From positions 5,783,001 through 5,847,000 of the forward strand of contig NZ_CP036498.1 in assembly GCF_018279705.1 (NCBI RefSeq): a DNA stretch of 64,000 nt. Reading direction: 5' to 3'. The translations under genes were made by a program, and so were the position numbers. Each line of letters starts with the position of its first letter. The first letter of the stretch is position 1. The notes beneath the pieces were generated by a model. It saw nothing but the letters and a program-made list of their open reading frames with translations, did no database searches and had not been told where the DNA came from. Of this stretch, positions 8,968 to 16,975 are shown one piece after another. Origin of the DNA: Tardiphaga alba. GTDB lineage: Bacteria > Pseudomonadota > Alphaproteobacteria > Rhizobiales > Xanthobacteraceae.

Positions 8968-10691
8968 TTGAAGACGAAGGCGAGACGCGGGACGAATCCC
9001 ATGTCCGGAAATGGAAAATTGCCGTCATCGACGATGATCAGGCCGTCCATGAAGGAACGCGCTTTGCGCTCAGCGACTATTCGCTGAACGGGCAATCGCT
9101 CGAGATTCTGTCGGCCTATTCAGCCGCCGACGGCCGCCAGCTGCTGCGCGACAATCCGGACATCGCCGCGGTGCTGCTCGACGTGATCATGGAAACCGAC
9201 GATGCCGGCCTCCAGCTCGTCGAATATATCCGCAACGAACTCCACAACGAGACCGTCCGCATCATCCTGCGCACCGGTCAGCCCGGTCAGGCACCGGAAC
9301 GGCGCGTCATCGTCGACTACGACATCAACGACTACAAGGCGAAGACCGAACTCACCGCCGACAAGTTGTTCACCTCGCTGACCGCCGCCCTACGCAGCTA
9401 TCAGCAGCTCGAACGCATGGTGCAGACCCGGCGCGGCCTCGAAATCATCCTGGACGCCGCCTCCACGCTGTATGATTTCCGCTCGATGCAGCGGCTGGCG
9501 GAAGGCGTGCTGACGCAGATCGCATCGCTGCTCAATGTCGACTGTGCGGGCATTCTGGTGCTGCGCGATGGCGGCGGCGTGGTGGACGACTTTGCGGTGC
9601 TGGCCGGCTCCGGCTGCTACAGTCGCTTCATCGGCTGCCCGACCCCGCAATCCCTCGATCCCGACCTGCGGCAGATGGTGGAAGAAGCTTTCCGCCGCCG
9701 CAAGCACGACTTCGACGACCACAGGACCGTTCTCTATATCCGCACCGGCAGCGGGCGCGAGGTCGTGGTGCTGCTGCAGGCCGAGCGACAGCTATCCGAA
9801 ACTGATCGAGCATTGGTGGAGATCTTCGGCAGCCGCCTCTCCATCGCCTTCGACAATGTCATTCTCTACCAGCAGCTCAACGAAGCCAATGCGCAGCTGG
9901 AAGACCGCGTCTCGCAGCGCACCCGCGCGCTGATGCAGGCCAATCGCCGGCTGTCGGCGCAGTGGCTGCGGCTGCAGCGCGCCAATGGCTTCAAGAACGA
10001 AATTCTCGGCACCGTCGCCCATGACCTGAAGAATCCGCTCGGCGTCATTCTTGGCCGGACTGAAATGCTCACCGAACTGATTTCCGCGGACTCGTCCAAG
10101 GAAACCGTCGAGGCGCAGGTCAACCACATCCGCGATGCCACCAAGCGGTTGACGTCGATGGTCGATCACTTGATCTCCGACGCCATGGCCGATGCCTTTG
10201 ACATCACCATCCGTCGCGAGCCGGTGGACCTGTCCGCGCTGGTCAATGACGTTGCCGAGGCCAACAAGCCGTCGGCGGTGAACAAGCAGCAGGCGATCTC
10301 GGTCTCGACGCCCGGCCACCGCGACCTCGTGATGTGCGATGCCGACCGCATGCGCGAGGCGATCGACAACCTGATCAGCAACGCCATCAAATACAGCCCG
10401 ATCGGCGGCAGGATCGACGTGCTGGTCGGCGGCGACGCCAATCACGTCACCATCAGCATCAGCGATGAAGGCGCCGGTCTGTCGCCGGAAGACCTCGACC
10501 GGTTGTTCGGCCGCTTCCAGCGGCTGTCCGCCAAGCCCACCGGCGGTGAAAGCTCCACCGGCCTCGGCCTTTCCATCGTCAAGCGCATCGTCGACATGCA
10601 TGGCGGCAACGTCACTGCCGATAGCCCCGGCCCAGGCCAGGGCGCGACCTTCACCATCCTTCTGCCCGCGGCGAGCGAGGCCCAGTCATGA
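8937..10691 (+). CDS. Cytosolic receiver - DUF3369 - histidine kinase hybrid
   Basis: A 584-aa protein with reversed hybrid architecture. The N-terminal receiver domain (about 26-150) has acidic pocket VIDDDQ, phosphoacceptor Asp82 in VLLDVIMETDD and a lysine in NDYKAKTEL. A DUF3369/GAF-like segment (about 165-315) follows, then a coiled-coil linker, HisKA with His362 in LGTVAHDLKNPLGVI, and HATPase_c (NLISNAIKYSP, DEGAGLSPED, GGESSTGLGLSIVKRIV). There is no transmembrane helix. The receiver at the front and the kinase behind it suggest a middle step: input from the upstream membrane kinase and output to the OmpR-type regulator encoded next, with which it overlaps by four bases. This routing is inferred from gene order. 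Confidence 0.88.
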   Translation: MADQDDVLYLIEDEGETRDESHVRKWKIAVIDDDQAVHEGTRFALSDYSLNGQSLEILSAYSAADGRQLLRDNPDIAAVLLDVIMETDDAGLQLVEYIRNELHNETVRIILRTGQPGQAPERRVIVDYDINDYKAKTELTADKLFTSLTAALRSYQQLERMVQTRRGLEIILDAASTLYDFRSMQRLAEGVLTQIASLLNVDCAGILVLRDGGGVVDDFAVLAGSGCYSRFIGCPTPQSLDPDLRQMVEEAFRRRKHDFDDHRTVLYIRTGSGREVVVLLQAERQLSETDRALVEIFGSRLSIAFDNVILYQQLNEANAQLEDRVSQRTRALMQANRRLSAQWLRLQRANGFKNEILGTVAHDLKNPLGVILGRTEMLTELISADSSKETVEAQVNHIRDATKRLTSMVDHLISDAMADAFDITIRREPVDLSALVNDVAEANKPSAVNKQQAISVSTPGHRDLVMCDADRMREAIDNLISNAIKYSPIGGRIDVLVGGDANHVTISISDEGAGLSPEDLDRLFGRFQRLSAKPTGGESSTGLGLSIVKRIVDMHGGNVTADSPGPGQGATFTILLPAASEAQS

Positions 10692-11422
10692 ACCAGAACC
10701 CGCACATCATCGTCGTCGATGACGAGGCGCCCGCCCGCGAGATGGTCGGCGATTATCTGAAGATGCACGGCTTCGCCGTGACGCTCTGCGACGGTGGCAA
10801 GAGCCTGCGCAGCGAGATCGAAACCAAGGTGCCCGATCTCGTGGTGCTCGATCTCAACATGCCTGAGGAAGACGGCCTGTCGATCATCCGCGACCTCAAG
10901 AGCCGCACCAATGTGCCGGTGATCATGCTGACCGCGACGGCCAGCCCGATCGATCGCGTGGTCGGCCTCGAACTCGGCGCTGACGACTACATCGCCAAGC
11001 CGTGCGAATTGCGCGAACTGATGGCGCGCATCCGCTCGGTACTTCGTCGCAGCACAGCGACCAAGGCGACCGCGGAGGCGGCTCCGGCGAAGAACGCCAA
11101 GGATCATCTCGTGCGTTTCGGCACCAAATGGCTTGATCTGGAAGCCCAGGCGCTGCGCGACGACGAAGGCAACGAACACCCGCTCACGGCGTCGGAATTC
11201 GGCCTGCTGAAAGTGTTTGCCGCCAATCCCAAGCGCGTCCTCTCGCGCGAGCGGCTGCTCGAACTCGCCAATGCCCGCGACGCCGAGGCATTCGACCGTG
11301 CCGTCGATCTCCGCATCATGCGCATTCGCCGGAAAATCGAGCCGGATCCGACAAAACCCGCCGTGATCCGTACAATTCGCGGTGGCGGTTATTTGTTCTC
11401 TCCCGCAGGCGAGAAAGCTTAA
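10688..11422 (+). CDS. OmpR/PhoB-family response regulator
   Basis: A 244-aa DNA-binding regulator. The receiver domain (about 1-125) has DDE at 11-13, phosphoacceptor Asp55 in LVVLDLNMPEEDG, a conserved threonine in VIMLTA and lysine in DYIAKPCE. The winged-helix effector domain (about 140-240) contains LTASEFGLLKVFAANPKRVLSRERLLEL and RAVDLRIMRIRRKIE, ending GGGYLFSPAGEKA. All catalytic positions are present. The start overlaps the stop of the hybrid kinase gene (ATGA), so the two are translationally coupled. It is the likely transcriptional output of the two-kinase operon; target genes are unknown, although the ECF sigma gene 197 bases downstream is an obvious candidate. Confidence 0.93.
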   Translation: MNQNPHIIVVDDEAPAREMVGDYLKMHGFAVTLCDGGKSLRSEIETKVPDLVVLDLNMPEEDGLSIIRDLKSRTNVPVIMLTATASPIDRVVGLELGADDYIAKPCELRELMARIRSVLRRSTATKATAEAAPAKNAKDHLVRFGTKWLDLEAQALRDDEGNEHPLTASEFGLLKVFAANPKRVLSRERLLELANARDAEAFDRAVDLRIMRIRRKIEPDPTKPAVIRTIRGGGYLFSPAGEKA

Positions 11423-11619
11423 TCCGTCTCCCGGAATGCTATCTTATTCAAAACGCTCAATTTTCATGCCCGAATGTTTCGTCGCCCCGGCTGCGACGAA
11501 ACAAAACTCCCCTACCACGAAACCATTTTCCGCTTTTCAAGCCAACGCCCTGAAACCGGCGGTCCTTAACAACTGATCCCAACGAAACGCTCATCACAGC
11601 GTCTCTACGGGAGCCAGTC

Positions 11620-12231
11620 ATGCAGAATGTCATCGCCATCAATGCCGCAGGCCGCCAGGGCATCATCACTGCCCGTGCCACGTCGGATGAGATGCTGCTG
11701 GAAAAGATTGCCGAGGGCGATCGCAGTGCGATGCACACGCTGTATGCCCGGCACAATGTGCGGGTCTATCGCTTCGTGCTCCGCATGCTGCGCGATGTCA
11801 GCGCGTCGGAAGATCTGGTCAGCCAAGTGTTCCTCGATGTGTGGCGCACCGCCAGCCAGTTCGAAGGACGCTCGCAGGTTTCCACCTGGTTGTTGTCGAT
11901 CGCGCGCTTCAAGGCGCTGACCGCCCTGCGCCAGCGCAAGTATGAAGACATCGATCAGGACGAGGTGATGGAAGTCGCCGACAGCGCCGACACGCCGGAA
12001 GCCTCGCTCGATCGCAGCCGCACCAGTGAAATCCTGCGCGCCTGCGTCGCCAAGCTGTCGCCGGCGCATCGCGAGATCGTCAACCTCGTCTACTATCACG
12101 AGAAGTCGGTGGACGAAGTCGCCGGGATCGTCGGCATTCCCGCCTCCACCGTGAAAACCCGCATGTTCTATGCCCGCAAGCAGCTCGCCGATCTGCTCAA
12201 GACCGCCGGCATCGACAGCATCGCTGCGTAA
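11620..12231 (+). CDS. ECF-type RNA polymerase sigma factor
   Basis: A 203-aa sigma-70 family factor of the extracytoplasmic-function type. Region 2 (about 40-105) has ALYARHNVRVYRFVLRML-like sequence, then DLVSQVFLDVWRTASQFEGRSQVSTWLLSIARFKALTALR. Region 4 (about 130-190) has LRACVAKLSPAHREIVNLVYYHEKSVDEVAGIVGIPASTVKTRMFYARKQLADLL. The ATG is preceded by CGGGAGCC. ECF genes usually sit next to an anti-sigma gene; here the next gene is an L,D-transpeptidase and the previous one a response regulator, so no anti-sigma partner is visible. A strong terminator follows. Control may instead come from the upstream two-component operon, which is inference. Confidence 0.92.
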   Translation: MQNVIAINAAGRQGIITARATSDEMLLEKIAEGDRSAMHTLYARHNVRVYRFVLRMLRDVSASEDLVSQVFLDVWRTASQFEGRSQVSTWLLSIARFKALTALRQRKYEDIDQDEVMEVADSADTPEASLDRSRTSEILRACVAKLSPAHREIVNLVYYHEKSVDEVAGIVGIPASTVKTRMFYARKQLADLLKTAGIDSIAA

Positions 12232-12261
12232 TTCGTTTCCTCCCTCGACCTCCAACCCTCC

Positions 12262-12300
12262 AGCCCGGACAGGATGCCTCCTGTTCCGGGCTTTTTTCTT
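12262..12300 (+). terminator. Rho-independent terminator after the ECF sigma gene
   Basis: AGCCCGGACAGGA pairs with TCCTGTTCCGGGCT (one bulged T) around a short loop, followed by six consecutive T residues. It starts 31 bases after the sigma factor stop codon. Confidence 0.85.
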
Positions 12301-12443
12301 TGCCCACCGCAAAGCCCAATAAACCGCGGATTTAATCAAATCGTCATCGCCGCGAACGACCATGCCGGCGAATTCGTTGTTTTCGCGCTGATGCCGCGAT
12401 GCTATGCACAGCATACCGAACCATCAAATCGGGAGATGCCGAA

Positions 12444-13046
12444 ATGATCGACCTTCGCCGCCTGCTCGGGCTCACTCTCATCGCCGCAGCTGGCCTCGCA
12501 TTGTCGATCACGCAAAGCAGCGCGCAATTGCTGCGCCCTGATGTGGGTGACGAGCCCGGCCTGATCGCCGACGACTCCATCCAGCTGCCGCCGGAATTCC
12601 AGAAGCAGGCGGTGCTCTATCGCACCACCGAGCCGCCGGGCACGATCATCATCTCCACCAATGAGCGCTATCTCTATCTCGTGCAGGGCAATGGCCGCGC
12701 GATGCGCTACGGCATCGGCGTCGGCCGTGACGGTTTTCAGTGGCAGGGTCTGGTGAAAATCACCCGCAAGGCGGAATGGCCGGACTGGACTCCGCCCGCG
12801 GAAATGATCCAGCGCCAGCCTTATCTGCCGCGCTTCATGGCCGGCGGCCCCGGCAATCCCATGGGCGCCCGCGCGCTCTATCTCGGCACCACGGTCTATC
12901 GCATCCACGGCACCAATCGGCCTGACACCATCGGCACCGCCGTGTCATCCGGCTGCTTCCGTCTCGTCAACGCGGATGTCAGCGATCTCTATGAACGCGT
13001 GCCCGTTGGCACCAAGGTCGTGATCCGGCAGAAGCCCGAAATCTGA
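12444..13046 (+). CDS. L,D-transpeptidase (YkuD domain), exported
   Basis: A 200-aa exported peptidoglycan L,D-transpeptidase. The signal peptide is MIDLRRLLGLTLIAAAGLALSITQSSA. The YkuD domain (about 65-200) begins GTIIISTNERYLYLVQGNGRAMRYGIGVG and carries the catalytic block HGTNRPDTIGTAVSSGCFRLVN, with the nucleophile at Cys171 and the preceding conserved His. These enzymes form 3-3 crosslinks or attach proteins to peptidoglycan. An ATG 15 codons upstream is possible, but the start at 12444 has GGGAGA at ideal spacing and gives a clean signal peptide. The gene is monocistronic, between the ECF sigma terminator and a binding protein gene. Confidence 0.92.
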   Translation: MIDLRRLLGLTLIAAAGLALSITQSSAQLLRPDVGDEPGLIADDSIQLPPEFQKQAVLYRTTEPPGTIIISTNERYLYLVQGNGRAMRYGIGVGRDGFQWQGLVKITRKAEWPDWTPPAEMIQRQPYLPRFMAGGPGNPMGARALYLGTTVYRIHGTNRPDTIGTAVSSGCFRLVNADVSDLYERVPVGTKVVIRQKPEI

Positions 13047-13112
13047 GGTGGCATTCGCCACCGTTATTCTTCGCATCACCACATGCCAATTTGATCAGGG
13101 GGCTGAATTCTC

Positions 13113-14159
13113 ATGGCGATGAAGCGCACTTTCGTGACCGGGCTGGCCATCGGCCTCGCGGTCGCAACCGCCGTGGCCGCCGCCGCGATCACCTATGAAC
13201 GCTACGATACCAAGACGCTGAAGCGCACCATCAAGCGCGACGCCGTGCTGTGCGGCGTCAATCAGAGCCTGCCGGGCTTCTCGGCACCGGATGCGCAGGG
13301 CAACTGGAGCGGCTTCGACGTCGACTTCTGCCGCGCTGTCGCCGCCGCCATCTTCGACGATCCGAAGAAGGTCAAATTCGTCGGCCTCGACGCCAATGAA
13401 CGCTTCAAGGAGCTGCAGAGCCGCAAGATCGACATCCTCGCACGCAACACCACCTGGAGCATGTCGCGCGAAAGCAATCTGGCGCTCTATTTCCCGGCCG
13501 TCTCCTATTATGACGGCCAGAGCTTCATGATTCCGAAGTCGCGCAACATCGATTCCGCGCTGGAGCTGAATGACAGCAAGGTCTGCGTGCAGGACGGCAC
13601 CACGACGGTGCTCAACGCGTCGGATTACTTCCGCGCCAACAATATCAAATATACCGAAGTGAAATTCCCCAAGCTGGATGATGTCCTCAAGGCCTATAAT
13701 TCCGGCCAGTGCGACACCTTCACCGCCGACGCCTCGCAGCTCTACGCCCTGCGCCTGACGCTGACCAAGCCGGATGACCACGTGATCCTTCCCGACGTTA
13801 TCTCGAAGGAGCCTCTGGCGCCTGTCGTGCGCCAGCGCGACGACGACTGGATGATGATCGTGAAGTGGACGCTGTATGCGATGGTCAATGCCGAAGAGCT
13901 CGGCATCACCTCGAAGAACATCGACGAGGCGCTGAAGTCGAAGAAGCCGGATGTGATGCGGCTGGTCGGCACCGAAGGCGCCTATGGCGAGGATCTCGGC
14001 CTGTCGAAGGACTGGGCCGCCCGCATCATCCGCCATGTCGGCAATTACGGCGAAGTGTATGAGCGCAATGTGGGCGACGGCTCGCAGCTGAAGATCCCGC
14101 GCGGGCTGAACCAGACCTGGAGCAACGGCGGAATTCAATACGCGCCGCCGATCAGGTAA
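13113..14159 (+). CDS. General L-amino-acid ABC transporter substrate-binding protein (AapJ/BztA-like)
   Basis: A 348-aa periplasmic binding protein of SBP_bac_3. It has an N-terminal signal-like helix (TGLAIGLAVATAVAAAA), then LKRTIKRDAVLCGVNQSLPGFSAPDAQGNWSGFDVDFCRAVAAAIF, which is the AapJ/BztA signature, and later ILARNTTWSMSRE and YDGQSFMIPKS. The length agrees with the general amino-acid binding proteins of rhizobia. No aapQ, aapM or aapP genes are adjacent; the next element downstream is an insertion sequence. It is therefore an orphan or has been separated from its transporter. The ligand is taken from the family: polar L-amino acids. Confidence 0.9.
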   Translation: MAMKRTFVTGLAIGLAVATAVAAAAITYERYDTKTLKRTIKRDAVLCGVNQSLPGFSAPDAQGNWSGFDVDFCRAVAAAIFDDPKKVKFVGLDANERFKELQSRKIDILARNTTWSMSRESNLALYFPAVSYYDGQSFMIPKSRNIDSALELNDSKVCVQDGTTTVLNASDYFRANNIKYTEVKFPKLDDVLKAYNSGQCDTFTADASQLYALRLTLTKPDDHVILPDVISKEPLAPVVRQRDDDWMMIVKWTLYAMVNAEELGITSKNIDEALKSKKPDVMRLVGTEGAYGEDLGLSKDWAARIIRHVGNYGEVYERNVGDGSQLKIPRGLNQTWSNGGIQYAPPIR

Positions 14160-14163
14160 ACTC

Positions 14164-14200
14164 CAACCTCTCCGCGCACTCCCCTTAACCTCTCCCCGCA
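14164..14200. repeat. Left part of a CTCTCCCC-type palindromic repeat interrupted by the IS
   Basis: ACCTCTCCGCGCACTCCCC and ACCTCTCCCCGCA end at the IS target site. CTCTCCCCGC here pairs with GCGGGGAGAG found immediately after the IS (from 15482). The repeat continues at 15476-15702. Confidence 0.75.
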
Positions 14201-14205
14201 TTTTG

Positions 14206-15475
14206 TGTTCAGCCCGGACAGATCACTGACAGGTGTTCGGAGACATAGCTGACACATCCATATTGGGTGGAAGTTCCTTTTTGGGAGGCTTCCATGCCGT
14301 GGTGCGAGGTGTCGGTAATGGATCAGAGGTTGGAGTTCGTGCGGCTGGCGCTGCAGGACGGTGCGAACCGGCGGGAGTTGTGTCGGCGGTTCGGCATCAG
14401 TCCCGACGTCGGCTACAAATGGTTGGCGCGGCATGTCGGCGGCGATGCGGAGCTTGCCGATCGCTCGCGCCGGCCACATGCCAGCCCGCGGCGCAGTGCG
14501 GCAGCGATCGAGGGGCAGGTGCTCGCCATTCGCGATGCCCATCCGGCCTGGGGCGCACGCAAGATTGTCCATTGCCTGAGCCGCGACGGCCTCGTGCCGC
14601 CGGCGGCTTCCACTGTACATGCGATCCTGCAGCGCCATGGCCGCATCATCGTGCCGCCGAACGGTCCGGGGCAGCCGTTCACGCGCTTCGAGAAGGACAC
14701 CCCGAATGCGCTGTGGCAGATGGATTTCAAGGGCCATATCCCGCTGGCCGACGGCACGCCGTGCCACCCGCTCACCATGATCGACGATCACTCGCGCTAT
14801 GCCCTGCGTCTTGCCGCCTGCAGTAACCAGCAGCGCATGACCGTGCAGGAGCAGCTGACGCAGACCTTCCGTCGCTACGGACTGCCCGACGCATTGTTCG
14901 TCGATAACGGCCCGCCCTGGGGCGACAGTTCGCAATCGCGCTGGACCGGCTTGCGGGTCTGGCTGCTCAAGCTCGGCGTCGAGGTGATCTATGCGCGGCC
15001 GCTGCATCCGCAGAGCCGCGGCAAGAACGAGCGCTTCCATCGCGCGCTGAAGGCCGAAGTGCTGGCCGTGCGTCGCTTCAACGGCTTCACCGAATTGCAG
15101 CGGGCCTTCGATACATGGCGCAGCGTCTACAATCTGGAGCGCCCGCATGAGGCCTTGGGCATGGCCGTGCCGGCCAGCCGCTACCGGCCATCGCTGCGAT
15201 CGATGCCTGAGCGGCTCGCAGACATTGTCTACGCCCCGGGCGACATCGTCCGCAGCGTATCGACCCAGCGCGGCGCCTCGATCAGCTTCAAGGGGCAGCC
15301 ATGGCGCGTGCCACGCGCTTTCCGCGGCGAACATTTGGCCATCCGCCCGAGCGGTATCGATGGCCAATACGGCGTTTTCTTTGGCAGCAGGCAGGTCGCA
15401 ACCATCGACTTGACCCGCCGCAAAAGTGTCAGTCATGTCTCCGAACAGGTGTCAGCTATGTCTCCGGGCTGAACA
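14206..15475 (+). mobile_element. Complete IS481-family insertion sequence (about 1270 bp)
   Basis: The ends are inverted repeats starting TGTTCAGCCCGGA (14206-14218 and, inverted, 15463-15475). A second inner motif TGTTCGGAGACAT occurs near both ends. The element is flanked by a 5-base direct repeat TTTTG (14201-14205 and 15476-15480), the expected target duplication. It contains a single intact transposase whose stop codon lies inside the right end. Both ends and the target duplication are preserved, which suggests a recent and possibly still mobile insertion. Confidence 0.92.
14294..15472 (+). CDS. IS481-family transposase (DDE integrase core)
   Basis: A 392-aa transposase. The N-terminal helix-turn-helix (about 9-50, RLALQDGANRRELCRRFGISPDVGYKWL) binds the ends. 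An HTH_29/32-like middle (PHASPRRSAAAIEGQVLAIRDAHPAWGARKI) follows. The rve integrase core carries Asp144 (WQMDFKGHI), Asp204 (FVDNGPPWG) and Glu246 (HPQSRGKNERFHRALK), a complete DDE triad. The start is set at 14294, where GGGAGG lies eight bases upstream; a 9-codon longer reading from 14267 has no ribosome-binding site. The gene is intact. Confidence 0.93.
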   Translation: MPWCEVSVMDQRLEFVRLALQDGANRRELCRRFGISPDVGYKWLARHVGGDAELADRSRRPHASPRRSAAAIEGQVLAIRDAHPAWGARKIVHCLSRDGLVPPAASTVHAILQRHGRIIVPPNGPGQPFTRFEKDTPNALWQMDFKGHIPLADGTPCHPLTMIDDHSRYALRLAACSNQQRMTVQEQLTQTFRRYGLPDALFVDNGPPWGDSSQSRWTGLRVWLLKLGVEVIYARPLHPQSRGKNERFHRALKAEVLAVRRFNGFTELQRAFDTWRSVYNLERPHEALGMAVPASRYRPSLRSMPERLADIVYAPGDIVRSVSTQRGASISFKGQPWRVPRAFRGEHLAIRPSGIDGQYGVFFGSRQVATIDLTRRKSVSHVSEQVSAMSPG

Positions 15476-15702
15476 TTTTGCGCGGGGAGAGGTCGCCCGG
15501 CGAAGCGTAGCGAAGACGGGCGGGTGAGGGGCATGGCACAAGGGCGGTGCCGGTCTTATAGTTATCGAAGCGAAGACTATCGGAGAGATCCGATAGTGCA
15601 CGCATGACGAACACGCGTGCCAAGCCCCTCACCCGGCGCGAAGGCGCGCCGACCTCTCCCCGCCTAGCGAAGCTTCGCTTCGCGCGGGACGGGGAGAGGT
15701 TA
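15476..15702. repeat. Composite palindromic repeat region (class B, GGTGAGGGG / CTCTCCCC)
   Basis: This gene-free stretch contains GCGGGGAGAGGT, GGGTGAGGGGC, its inverse GCCCCTCACCC, CGACCTCTCCCCGC and a final GGACGGGGAGAGGT. Between them lie smaller palindromes, such as TATCGGA and TCCGATA around four bases. The same building blocks recur at 23501-23622. No coding signal is seen. Confidence 0.8.
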
Positions 15703-15706
15703 AAGT

Positions 15707-16843
15707 TCAATACTTCTTCATCCGCGCCAATTGATCCGCATGAAAATTGCTATCCCCCAGCAATTCCTGGCACACGCGCGCGCGTTTCATGAACAGGCCG
15801 ACATCGAACTGGTCGGTCATGCCCATGCCGCCATGCATCTGCACACCTTCCTGCACCGCCAGCGTCGCCGTGGTGCCGGCCTTGGCCTTGGCCACGGCCA
15901 CGGCTGCTGCCGCCGTCGGCGCATCGGCATCGAGCAATTGCAGCGCCTTCATCGCAGCGGCGCGGGTCACTTCGATCTCCGTATAGAGATGCGCCGCGCG
16001 GTGCTGCAGCGCCTGGAATTCGCCGATCAGCTTGCCGAACTGCTTGCGCTCCTTGAGATAGGTGACCGTGCGGCCGAACACCTCGTCCGACAGACCCACC
16101 ATCTCGGCCGCAACGGCGCCACGGCCAATATTCAACACGCGGTCGAGCAGCGCCCCGCCCTGATCGACATCGCCGATCACGCTGTCAGCATCGACGGCCA
16201 CATTGTCGAACACGATCCGCGCCGCATTATGCGCATCGACCATGACCGTGCGCTCAATGGCGATGCCTTTCGCCTTGGGATCGATGGCGAACAGCGTGAG
16301 CCCCTCGCGTTCCCCAGCACTGCCACCGCTGCGGGCAGCGACGATCAGCAGATCGGCCATGTGGCCATCCACCACGAAAGCCTTGTCGCCTGACAATTTG
16401 AAGCCGTTGCCGGAGCGCTCGGCCTTCATTGCAATGTTTGACGGGCGATGTTTCGTCCCCTCATCCACGGCCAGTGCCGCGAGCAGGGCGCCCTCGGCAA
16501 TCTTCGGCAAATACGCGGCCTGCTGTGCCTCGCTGCCGCCGCGTAATGCGGTGACGGCCAGCACAGCCGTGGCGAAGAACGGCGATGGCATCAGCGTGCG
16601 GCCGATCTCTTCCATGATGACGCCGGCCTCGACCGCGCCGAGCCCGCTGCCGCCATAGGCTTCCGGCACCAGCAGGCCGGCAAAGCCCATCTCGGCAAAG
16701 GTTTTCCAATGTTCTTTCGAGAAGCCGATAGCATCCTTGCTGTCGCGGAGCTGCCGGAAATGAGCGATCGGCGCCTTGTCGCCGATGAAGCCTCGCGCGC
16801 TGTCGCGGAGCATGGTCTGTTCTTCGTTGAGGATGAGAGGCAT
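15707..16843 (-). CDS. Acyl-CoA dehydrogenase family protein (smaller partner)
   Basis: A 378-aa flavoprotein of the acyl-CoA dehydrogenase fold. The N-terminal helical domain starts MPLILNEEQTMLRDSARGFI. The middle beta domain has KLSGDKAFVVDGHMADLLIVAAR, and the C-terminal helices hold RKQFGKLIGEFQALQHRAAHLYTEIE and VQEGVQMHGGMGMTDQFDVGLFMKRA. It would oxidise an acyl-CoA to the enoyl-CoA using FAD. It is encoded directly downstream of a second, larger acyl-CoA dehydrogenase on the same strand; such pairs often form heteromeric enzymes (for example the steroid-side-chain FadE types or PimC/PimD), which is inference here. The substrate is unknown. The start is set to the ATG of MPLILNEE, as nine upstream codons are not conserved in style. 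Confidence 0.9.
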   Translation of the reverse strand: MPLILNEEQTMLRDSARGFIGDKAPIAHFRQLRDSKDAIGFSKEHWKTFAEMGFAGLLVPEAYGGSGLGAVEAGVIMEEIGRTLMPSPFFATAVLAVTALRGGSEAQQAAYLPKIAEGALLAALAVDEGTKHRPSNIAMKAERSGNGFKLSGDKAFVVDGHMADLLIVAARSGGSAGEREGLTLFAIDPKAKGIAIERTVMVDAHNAARIVFDNVAVDADSVIGDVDQGGALLDRVLNIGRGAVAAEMVGLSDEVFGRTVTYLKERKQFGKLIGEFQALQHRAAHLYTEIEVTRAAAMKALQLLDADAPTAAAAVAVAKAKAGTTATLAVQEGVQMHGGMGMTDQFDVGLFMKRARVCQELLGDSNFHADQLARMKKY

Positions 16844-16883
16844 GGGGGTTCTCTGAATTCGCGATGACAACTGAAAGTAAGCT

Positions 16884-16965
16884 CGTCATGGCCGGGCTTG
16901 TCCCGGCCATCCACGTCTTCGCTTGCGGCTAAGGCGTGGATACCCGGCATTCGCCGGGCATGACG
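16884..16965. repeat. Palindromic repeat, class C (CGTCATGGCCGGG)
   Basis: CGTCATGGCCGGGCTTGTCC at the left and CCCGGCATTCGCCGGGCATG near the right form nested hairpins ending CGTCATG and CATGACG. It fills the gap between the two acyl-CoA dehydrogenase genes and is a known style of dispersed repeat in Bradyrhizobium-like genomes. Confidence 0.8.
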
Positions 16966-16975
16966 GAGAAGGGCC

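Noticed and set aside
11423..11460. GGAAT-16 bases-CGCT, resembling an ECF promoter (GGAAC...CGTT) upstream of the sigma gene
   Set aside because: Two mismatches in nine key positions; not enough to call an autoregulated promoter.
15476..15702. Regularly spaced palindromes that might be a CRISPR array
   Set aside because: Units differ in length and sequence and there are no uniform spacers; they are nested dispersed palindromes.
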